Positions 1 through 6,132 of a stretch of DNA of 8,410 nucleotides are shown here, piece by piece. The stretch covers positions 1-8,410 of the forward strand of contig JAZSLY010000132.1 of NCBI GenBank assembly GCA_045535585.1. Direction: 5' to 3'. This stretch comes from RGIG6353 sp045535585 (GTDB taxonomy: Bacteria > Bacillota > Clostridia > Oscillospirales > SIG627). The notes under the pieces are model-generated. The model made no database searches. It was given only the letters and a program-made list of their open reading frames with translations, and was not told where the DNA came from. The number at the start of each line of letters is the position of its first letter. The first letter of the stretch is position 1. The position numbers and the translations under genes are program-made.

Positions 1-1045
1 CAACGCATACTCAATTATGCGTAAGGCTAACTACTTCTCCCCTGAAGTAAGAGAAGCCATAAAAGATGCTAATTACGAATATAAGATGTTCAAGCAGGCC
101 GACGGTACTTGGGCGTTCAAGCAGATGAGATATTTCAAGAATAGAGTTTTTGACTATACAGACAGACTCTTCGTAACGGGAACTGCTGAGAACCCATTTG
201 CCTCACAGACACCTTATATCCGTGTTGAGCAGAGATACTCAACGCTGAGTGAAAACGCTATGACTCTCCTTGAGCTTGACGAAACAAAGCCTCTTGCAGA
301 GGTTGCCAAGTCCTACCAGCTTGCAAACGTTGCTCTCGGCAAGAATCTTGCCTTGAAGGTAAGAGTGCACGGTAACGGAAAAGACGGTGCGTTCCTCATT
401 TCCCTCACCTCACCCAGTCACGTTTCCAGCGGTAGAATTGACTACTACGTTCCCACAAACTTTAATGGCTGGAGAGAGTTTATCCTTGTAGATAATGATA
501 ATGCAAACTACGACGGCCACACCTTCTCAGGCTACACTACAACGGGTGTTGACGGTCAGATGTTCAGAACGGGCCGTCCCAGCTTCAACAATCTTAATAA
601 GCTTGTAATCGTTACTTCAGGCGACGTTGAGGGCGTTATGATTGACGATATCAGAGCCTACACTATCACCGATGCTCCTGCAAAGAACATCACAATCAAG
701 ATTGGTTCTTCCGAGATCACCTTCGACGCAGAGGTACACAGCGGTGAGTACATTGAGTTCTATCCCGAAACAGGCAAGGCATATCTCAACTACTACAAGT
801 ACACCTACAACGAGGAAGGCAAGTACGTTGACGATACTGCTCATACAAAGGAAATCTCATACACAGGTTCAGTTACCGTTCCTAAGGGACAGTTCAACTA
901 CACCTACAGCGCAACACCTATGACCGACGCACCTCTCCGTGCAAACGTTGTAGTGGGTGTCAGCGGCGAGGTATTCGCTAATCCTTCCGACTGGGTAGCA
1001 CCTGAGGTTGACATCGACGACTACTATAATATTCCTTTGTGCTAA
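1..1045 (+). CDS. C-terminal part of a large SLH-family surface protein (first copy, 5' end outside window)
   Basis: This is the 3' end of a gene that starts upstream of the window; base 1 is the third base of a codon and 347 complete codons follow before TAA. The first in-frame ATG, at 17, is not a start: it has no ribosome site, and the codons before it (NAYSI) match residues 1191-1195 of the complete neighbour. From there to the stop the two proteins have the same length. The fragment covers the end of the barrel-like region, a jelly-roll resembling a carbohydrate-binding or galactose-binding-like domain (key strings GRIDYY, GWREFIL, DNDNA and MIDDIRAY), and a last Ig-like beta domain of about 120 residues. 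It differs from copy 2 mainly in two stretches (about 255-366 and 509-577) and is almost the same elsewhere. Catalytic parts lie outside the window. A surface, glycan-binding role is inferred from the neighbour's signal peptide and SLH block. The reading frame is secure; the function is not. Confidence 0.9.
   Translation, partial: NAYSIMRKANYFSPEVREAIKDANYEYKMFKQADGTWAFKQMRYFKNRVFDYTDRLFVTGTAENPFASQTPYIRVEQRYSTLSENAMTLLELDETKPLAEVAKSYQLANVALGKNLALKVRVHGNGKDGAFLISLTSPSHVSSGRIDYYVPTNFNGWREFILVDNDNANYDGHTFSGYTTTGVDGQMFRTGRPSFNNLNKLVIVTSGDVEGVMIDDIRAYTITDAPAKNITIKIGSSEITFDAEVHSGEYIEFYPETGKAYLNYYKYTYNEEGKYVDDTAHTKEISYTGSVTVPKGQFNYTYSATPMTDAPLRANVVVGVSGEVFANPSDWVAPEVDIDDYYNIPLC
1..1045 (+). repeat. 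Direct repeat, copy A of the gene 3' end (matches 4869-5913)
   Basis: This stretch is repeated at an offset of 4868 bases, stop codon to stop codon, with no net insertion or deletion. The match is best at 640-970, where long runs are identical or differ only at third codon positions. It is poorest at about 255-366 and 509-577. The repeat reflects tandem gene duplication and is not a mobile element. Confidence 0.9.
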
Positions 1046-1071
1046 TCAGTAAACACACATATATATTTTGC

Positions 1072-1108
1072 GGCGGCAGAAAGCTCATTTGAGTTTTCTG
1101 CCGCCTTT
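1072..1108 (+). terminator. Rho-independent terminator of the first copy
   Basis: A stem of 15 pairs (1072-1086 with 1091-1105, one G-T wobble at 1083/1094) closes a four-base loop, ATTT. A short, imperfect T tract (CTTTGTAT) follows. It lies 26 bases after the stop codon. Its core GGCGGCAGAA / TTCTGCCGCC has a counterpart after the second copy with a compensating pair change, which supports a real RNA hairpin. Confidence 0.88.
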
Positions 1109-1167
1109 GTATATTGATTATTTTTAGTCAATAGAGTATTTTTGTTTATGCCAGCGGAATTGAAGAA

Positions 1168-1195
1168 AAAGAGCAATGTGTTTTTTGTGCTCTTT
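1168..1195. other. Small inverted repeat upstream of the promoter
   Basis: AAAGAGCA (1168-1175) pairs perfectly with TGCTCTTT (1188-1195) around a 12-base, T-rich loop. It ends 43 bases before the -35 box. It could be an operator, a back-up terminator or chance in AT-rich DNA. The other gap has only a weak 5-bp hairpin at a comparable place, so the element is not clearly shared. Confidence 0.3.
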
Positions 1196-1238
1196 GTACA
1201 TCAATATTACAAAAAATCGGTTTAAATTTTTTTCCTTA

Positions 1239-1267
1239 TTGACTTTCTAATAATTAATTGATAAAAT
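1239..1267 (+). promoter_or_regulatory. Sigma-A type promoter of the second copy, with extended -10
   Basis: TTGACT (1239-1244) and TAAAAT (1262-1267) are separated by exactly 17 bases, and TGA directly before the -10 box gives a TGN extension. Transcription would start near 1274, leaving a short leader of about 26 bases. The DNA before the -35 box is rich in A and T runs, as in an UP element. The same arrangement, including the flanking strings CTTATTGACTTT and AATAAAATTG, occurs before the third copy. It is a strong promoter by sequence; nothing visible points to an attenuator or riboswitch. Confidence 0.85.
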
Positions 1268-1287
1268 AAAATTGATATGATTTTAAA

Positions 1288-1293
1288 AAGGAG
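1288..1293 (+). promoter_or_regulatory. Ribosome binding site fixing the start of the second copy
   Basis: AAGGAG lies six bases before the ATG at 1300. The encoded N-terminus begins MKK followed by a hydrophobic signal segment, so this start is favoured over any later ATG. Confidence 0.9.
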
Positions 1294-1299
1294 AAACGT

Positions 1300-3577
1300 A
1301 TGAAAAAGATTTTATTAACCATTTTATCAATACTTGCGTTATTCTGCCTTCTTTCAACCGCGGCTTTTGCTGCAACAGTTGAATTTGAAGACGATTACGT
1401 TAAGGACGGCGACGCTGTTTTCGTAGGCTTCAACGGAACGAAGCCTTGGTTTGCAGACGAAGCCAACGTATTCCCAGCCGAGTATGCAGCCTTCTGGCTG
1501 ACAGATAAGACGGAGGAATACAACATCAGGTTTGCAGGCTTCGTAGGCGATATGTCATCAGAGCCTAATTTCAAGACAAAATACGCTCAGGAGCACGGCA
1601 AGGACTTGTTCTACGAGGCAACAAGAGGAGACACGGAATGGCAACGAGATTTCCACGCCCTCAGAAACGTAGGAGAAATTCTTACCGACGGCGGAATATC
1701 CTACGGTGTTTCTCTCAATAAGTCCGGCTACTGCGGCGACACTATGCTCTTCCGTCTGAACGCAATGGAGGAGGTTTTCTCGTCCGAGGACTTCTACGAC
1801 CCCGCAACTGCGGAAATCATCGAATATGATATCAACAACTTTGCAACTATCGTTAACGTAAACGGAACAAAATATATCGTTTACACTCTCGAGCTTTTCC
1901 CAAGGCAGGGTGTTCTTGACTGGTTCAACGCAACCAACGCTCTCCACCAGGACAAGCGCGCCATCGTATACACAACCTCCTTTGCTACAAAGGATGGCGA
2001 GATGTATAGAATGTGGGACCAGGACCTTTATGATATCAATAATGTTCCCGAAGCCGCTAAAAAGCTCAGCAACTCCCTCAACACAACAAACGCTCTTTAC
2101 GACGATAGTCCCCGTGACGGTGACCAGATTTGGAAGTATGCCTTAAAGAAGGCTGACAACCTCATCCTTATCGTCAGCGCAAACGACACTCCCGGCAAGG
2201 AAATCGTTACCAAGACCTTCACAAACGACAACGGCTATGAGGTCGTGTCCGTTATAGCAAACCACATCGGCGGATATGCTTCCACGGGTGAGCTTTATCC
2301 CCTTATGATGAAGATTTCAGCCGACAACAAAACTATCGACTTCCGCTATGCAGTTCCCTATTACAATAATGTTGGTGGATACATTGAGGAATCACGTGTA
2401 GTTGTTAATATTGACAACATCGTTACCCTTGACGACCCCGACCCCGTCAGCCTGCTTAGCAAGGTAAAGAGTCAGTACAACGGCTCTAACACAGCCTATA
2501 TTAACGGTTACGCAGGTAACCTCTTCAAGCCCAACGACAATATGACGAAGGCAGAGGCAAGCACCATTTTTGCCCGTCTTCTCGTTGGCTCACAGACAAT
2601 TCCTTCGGGCTTTGAAACAAGATTTACCGACGTTAAGAAGGGCGAATGGTACTACGATGCTGTTGCTTACCTTGATGCAAACGGATTTTTCTATACAACC
2701 GAGGGCACAACCTTCAATCCCAACGCAAAGATAACGAGAGCCGAATTCGTAGAGCTTGCAGTATTCTGCTCTGCAAAAGCAACGATAAACGGCGAAAGCT
2801 TTAAGGACGTACCCGCAGGCAGCAAGTATGCTTCGGTTATTTCTACTGCGGTTGCATCAGGTCTTGTAAACGGATATGGCGACGGCACCTTCAAGCCCGA
2901 CGCTACTATCACAAGAGCGGAAGTGGTAACAGTCGTTAACCGCGCACTCTCTCTTGTTGCAAACGAGGTTACAGTAAGCCCCAGCGGACTTGAAACTGTA
3001 TTCGGCGATATCAAGGGTCACTGGGCTGAGTACCAGATACTCATTGCCTCTAACAACAACGTTCGCTCAAAGGCGCACTCGGAGGTTTCTCCCGACACAC
3101 TTGTTGACAAGGATGAGACCATTGACTTTTCAACCAAGCACATTAAAATCACAATTAAAAAGAGTAATGCGCAAATTATAGAGATGATAAATCTTTATAA
3201 TGGCGAAAACATTGTAAACAATACAGGTACTCCCTGGATCGCATATCTCAAGAACGCAACCGGCGCACCCGTAACACCCACCTCGGCAGAGGTTGACAAC
3301 GGAAGACTTAAATTGACCTTCAAGGACAAATCTGTTGTCTGCTTCGTTATCGAAACCTTTGATAACTATTTTACTATCACACTTGACTCCTCTCTTCCCG
3401 TTGGCTATCAGGGTATCAACTTCGGTTGCTTCGGCGCAAGATACGACTGGGAGCTTGACAATCCTGAAAAGTTCGGTATGTCGTTGATTGCTATGACAAC
3501 TACCGCTATTCCAAGCTGTTACCCCGGTGGCAGCACCAAGACCTTCTTTGCAGAGGTGAGAGCACTCACGCCCCTCG
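1300..3577 (+). repeat. Direct repeat, copy A of the gene 5' part (matches 6133-8410)
   Basis: This part of the second gene aligns with the third gene at an offset of 4833 bases from the start codon to the window edge. All 759 codons keep register with no net length difference. Similarity is patchy: 1381-1502 has 5 differences in 122 bases and 2164-2222 has 1 in 59, whereas regions such as 1503-1700 are clearly diverged. Confidence 0.9.
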
Positions 3578-5913
3578 AGGTCTTTGGCTCTAAGGTCGGT
3601 GTCACCTTCTCAACAATGGACGTTCACCGCGAATATCTCAAGGAGATAGTTCTCGCCATCGACCCCAAGTACGGAATTAAAAACCTTAACGGCGGTCCCT
3701 TCACTCTCGACTCGGAAAACATATTCGACGACTACATTATTTCAGGAATGCCTCTTACTGCAGACAACGTTGACGAGGTTGGCAGAATTGCCAATGAGTA
3801 TGGATTTGAGCAGTTTAGTACACATCAGGGCAACCCCTTTATTCAGGCAGACTTTAACTTCGTTGGTACTGCAACCGAAGCAGAAAAGCTACAAGGTACG
3901 TTTATCACCGCCGCAACCTTCAAGGAAAGAGTTACGGATAAGCTGGCTGAATATGGCGTATATCTCTGTCTGCATACCTACTCTTCCCTTGTTCCGAACA
4001 CTGCTACTAAAATCCTCACTAACCCTAAGTGGCAACGACAGATATGCTACGACCCCGTGACCTATACCTGCCGCGGTAACGTTTCAAGATTCAGAACTAA
4101 CATTAAGACAAACGAGGACGCATCAGGCTTCGTTATCGACCCCAACAAGACTATGCCAAGCACCAATATCCACTCGGCATACATCCTTATTGATGAAGAA
4201 ATCATTTGGGTAGGAGGCGGTACATCCTCAGGATTTATCAACGTAAAGCGAGGTATGTGCGGAACGGTAGCTACTACCCACGAGGACGGCGCTGAAATAA
4301 GACAGCTTCTCGGCTGGTACAATATGTTCCAGTCAGAGCCCTTCTCCGAGCTCTTCTACAACATAGCAGAGGAAACTGCAAGAGCCTATAACGAGGGCGG
4401 CTTCAGAGCTATCTACCTCGACGGTCTTGAATCCTTCCACAGAACAGGTCTTTCGATTTCAAGGGAAACATCTTATATTTACGCAGAATTTTACCGTGAA
4501 GTTCTTGAAAACTGTATCGTTCCTCCCATACTTGAGTCTTCTTCAATGGGAATTCAACTCTGGGCAGGACGAGGCAGAGGCGGTGCTGTTGACCACGCAA
4601 AGACGGAATATAAGCTCTTCAAGTCAAACGACGCAAGAGGCAAGCTGAACGTTGGTGACTACTATTACACGGCGACTCTCGGTTGGTTCAACCCGAATCC
4701 CGACTACGCAGAGGAATACAAGAACACCTTCTTCAAGACTATGTTCCGTGACGACCTTGACCATATGGGCTCCATTGGTATTGCATATAATTACGGCAAC
4801 TGTAACCAGCCCTTCACCATTGACCTCTATAACGAGCAGACAAGATTCAGAACAAACGTAAAATACTACAACGCATATTCGATTATGCGTAAGGCAAACT
4901 ACTTCTCACCTGAAGTAAGAGAAGCACTTAAGGATAATACTTACGAATACAAGATGTTCCGTCAGGACGACGGCACTTGGGCGTTTAAGCAGATGAGATA
5001 CTTTAAGAACAGAGTATTTGACTATACAGATAACCTCTTTGTGACAGGCACTGCTGAGAACCCATTCGGCTCACAGACTCCTTATATCCGAGTTGAGCAG
5101 AGATATTCTACGCTCGGTGAAAACGAGCTTGTCGTTCTCACCCTCGACGAGACACAGAGTATCAAGGACATTCCCAAGACCCACAATTTACCTAACCTTA
5201 ACCTCAGCGAGCACCTTGCATTCAAGGTAAGGGTGCTTGGTAACGGCTCGGACGGCGCATTCCTTATCTCACTCTACTCCCCTGCTCACGTTTCAGAAGG
5301 AAGAATTGACTACTACATTCCCACAAACTTTGAGGGCTGGCGTGAATTTATACTTCTTGATAATGATAACGCAAATTACGGAGGCTTCACCTTCAACGAC
5401 TTCCCGACAACAAGTGTTACCTACTCAACCTTCAGAGCGGGCAGACCGGGCTTCAACAACATTAACAAGCTCACAATCGCCACAGCAGGCGACGTTGAAG
5501 GCGTTATGATAGACGATATCAGAGCTTACAAGATTACCGACGCTCCCGCCAAGAATATCACAATCAAGATAGGTTCTTCCGAGATCACCTTCGACGCAGA
5601 GGTGCACAGCGGTGAGTACGTTGAATTCTATCCCGAAACGGGCAAGGCTTATCTCAACTACTACAAATACACTCGCAACGAGGAAGGCAAGTACGTTGAC
5701 GATACGGCTCATACAAAGGAAATCTCATACACAGGCTCAATTACAGTTCCCAAGGGTAAGTTCAATTACACTTATAGCGCAACGCCTATGACGGATGCAC
5801 CTCTCCGTGCAAACGTTGTAGTGGGTGTAAGCGGTAAGGTAATCGCTAATCCTTCCGACTGGGTAGCGCCTGAGGTTAACCTTGACGGCTATTACGATAT
5901 CCCTCTCGAGTAA
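1300..5913 (+). CDS. Large secreted SLH-anchored protein with pseudo-phosphoesterase and glycosidase-like regions (second copy, complete)
   Basis: Not a named gene to my knowledge; 1537 residues. Residues 1-24 are a signal peptide (MKK, hydrophobic core, AFA cleavage site). Residues about 30-385 follow the calcineurin-like metallophosphoesterase pattern, but most metal ligands are changed: the GNHD slot is LNKS (139-142), the THSY slot is TTSF (225-228) and the GH slot is AN (294-295); only G83-D84 remains. Residues about 396-587 are an SLH block: TKAE 416-419, ITRAE 478-482, ITRAE 537-541 and a final half unit GHWAE 573-577, expected to bind pyruvylated wall polymer. About 606-785 is a beta-sandwich. 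About 808-1190 looks like an alpha/beta barrel with H842, H892, YLDGLE (1039-1044) and ESSSM (1079-1083); D1041, E1044 and E1079 are candidate acidic residues. A beta insert near 922-1002 carries RGMCGT (984-989). About 1236-1410 is a jelly-roll and 1415-1537 an Ig-like domain. It has its own promoter and terminator. A wall-bound glycan-active or glycan-binding role is inference; the SLH assignment is firm. Confidence 0.93.
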   Translation: MKKILLTILSILALFCLLSTAAFAATVEFEDDYVKDGDAVFVGFNGTKPWFADEANVFPAEYAAFWLTDKTEEYNIRFAGFVGDMSSEPNFKTKYAQEHGKDLFYEATRGDTEWQRDFHALRNVGEILTDGGISYGVSLNKSGYCGDTMLFRLNAMEEVFSSEDFYDPATAEIIEYDINNFATIVNVNGTKYIVYTLELFPRQGVLDWFNATNALHQDKRAIVYTTSFATKDGEMYRMWDQDLYDINNVPEAAKKLSNSLNTTNALYDDSPRDGDQIWKYALKKADNLILIVSANDTPGKEIVTKTFTNDNGYEVVSVIANHIGGYASTGELYPLMMKISADNKTIDFRYAVPYYNNVGGYIEESRVVVNIDNIVTLDDPDPVSLLSKVKSQYNGSNTAYINGYAGNLFKPNDNMTKAEASTIFARLLVGSQTIPSGFETRFTDVKKGEWYYDAVAYLDANGFFYTTEGTTFNPNAKITRAEFVELAVFCSAKATINGESFKDVPAGSKYASVISTAVASGLVNGYGDGTFKPDATITRAEVVTVVNRALSLVANEVTVSPSGLETVFGDIKGHWAEYQILIASNNNVRSKAHSEVSPDTLVDKDETIDFSTKHIKITIKKSNAQIIEMINLYNGENIVNNTGTPWIAYLKNATGAPVTPTSAEVDNGRLKLTFKDKSVVCFVIETFDNYFTITLDSSLPVGYQGINFGCFGARYDWELDNPEKFGMSLIAMTTTAIPSCYPGGSTKTFFAEVRALTPLEVFGSKVGVTFSTMDVHREYLKEIVLAIDPKYGIKNLNGGPFTLDSENIFDDYIISGMPLTADNVDEVGRIANEYGFEQFSTHQGNPFIQADFNFVGTATEAEKLQGTFITAATFKERVTDKLAEYGVYLCLHTYSSLVPNTATKILTNPKWQRQICYDPVTYTCRGNVSRFRTNIKTNEDASGFVIDPNKTMPSTNIHSAYILIDEEIIWVGGGTSSGFINVKRGMCGTVATTHEDGAEIRQLLGWYNMFQSEPFSELFYNIAEETARAYNEGGFRAIYLDGLESFHRTGLSISRETSYIYAEFYREVLENCIVPPILESSSMGIQLWAGRGRGGAVDHAKTEYKLFKSNDARGKLNVGDYYYTATLGWFNPNPDYAEEYKNTFFKTMFRDDLDHMGSIGIAYNYGNCNQPFTIDLYNEQTRFRTNVKYYNAYSIMRKANYFSPEVREALKDNTYEYKMFRQDDGTWAFKQMRYFKNRVFDYTDNLFVTGTAENPFGSQTPYIRVEQRYSTLGENELVVLTLDETQSIKDIPKTHNLPNLNLSEHLAFKVRVLGNGSDGAFLISLYSPAHVSEGRIDYYIPTNFEGWREFILLDNDNANYGGFTFNDFPTTSVTYSTFRAGRPGFNNINKLTIATAGDVEGVMIDDIRAYKITDAPAKNITIKIGSSEITFDAEVHSGEYVEFYPETGKAYLNYYKYTRNEEGKYVDDTAHTKEISYTGSITVPKGKFNYTYSATPMTDAPLRANVVVGVSGKVIANPSDWVAPEVNLDGYYDIPLE
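4869..5913 (+). repeat. Direct repeat, copy B of the gene 3' end (matches 1-1045)
   Basis: This is the partner of the repeat at the left edge of the window and encodes residues 1190-1537 of the second copy. The two diverged stretches lie at about 5123-5234 and 5377-5445 here. Confidence 0.9.
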
Positions 5914-5936
5914 AACAAAATATTAAAACACCATAG

Positions 5937-5977
5937 CGGTGGCAGAAATACGAACGGTAATTCTGCCACCGTTTTTT
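5937..5977 (+). terminator. Rho-independent terminator of the second copy
   Basis: Eleven perfect pairs (CGGTGGCAGAA 5937-5947 with TTCTGCCACCG 5961-5971) are followed directly by six T residues. The loop can extend the stem by three more pairs (TAC 5949-5951 with GTA 5957-5959) beyond an A-A mismatch. It begins 23 bases after the stop codon and has the same core as the terminator of the first copy, with a C-G pair replaced by T-A. Confidence 0.94.
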
Positions 5978-6070
5978 GTCAATTCCCAAAAAGAGAAAAA
6001 AATCGTCTCTCATTTTTGTTCAAATTGCATATTAAAAAAGCAAAATAGTCTAAATACTTTTTAAACCTTA

Positions 6071-6099
6071 TTGACTTTACAAAAGCAGAATGATAGAAT
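6071..6099 (+). promoter_or_regulatory. Sigma-A type promoter of the third copy, with extended -10
   Basis: TTGACT (6071-6076), a 17-base spacer and TAGAAT (6094-6099) with TGA just upstream (TGN extension) make a good promoter. The -35 surroundings (CTTATTGACTTT) and the start region (AATAAAATTG) are the same as before the second copy, while most of the spacer has diverged. The predicted transcription start is near 6106. The shared arrangement suggests the copies are expressed in the same way. Confidence 0.85.
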
Positions 6100-6120
6100 A
6101 AAATTGCTGAAAATTCGAAA

Positions 6121-6125
6121 AGGAG
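6121..6125 (+). promoter_or_regulatory. Ribosome binding site fixing the start of the third copy
   Basis: AGGAG, preceded by an A run, lies seven bases before the ATG at 6133. The N-terminus it selects, MKRILL, is a signal peptide aligned residue by residue with that of the second copy. Confidence 0.9.
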
Positions 6126-6132
6126 AAAAGGT

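Noticed and set aside
617..844. Minus-strand frames at 617-844 and 5425-5712 that encode similar hydrophobic peptides
   Set aside because: Their similarity follows from the conserved sense-strand coding repeat. They are opposite real genes and nothing independent supports them.
17..1045. An independent 342-residue gene starting at the ATG at 17
   Set aside because: There is no ribosome site before this ATG, the frame is open upstream, and the preceding codons match the interior of the second copy. It is the tail of a longer gene.
1046..1299. A riboswitch, small RNA gene or attachment site in the gaps
   Set aside because: Each gap is under 260 bases and is largely accounted for by terminator, promoter and ribosome site. 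The leaders are only about 26 bases, too short for a riboswitch, and no flanking integrase or inverted terminal repeats are seen.
1345..1347. Lipoprotein cysteine (C16) in the signal peptide
   Set aside because: The residues before it (ALF) do not form a lipobox, and a normal AFA cleavage site follows at residue 24. Ordinary secretion is more likely.
5992..6010. Hairpin AGAGA / TCTCT in the second gap as a counterpart of the inverted repeat at 1168-1195
   Set aside because: There are only five pairs in very AT-rich DNA, with unrelated sequence and no conserved spacing to the promoter; chance is sufficient.
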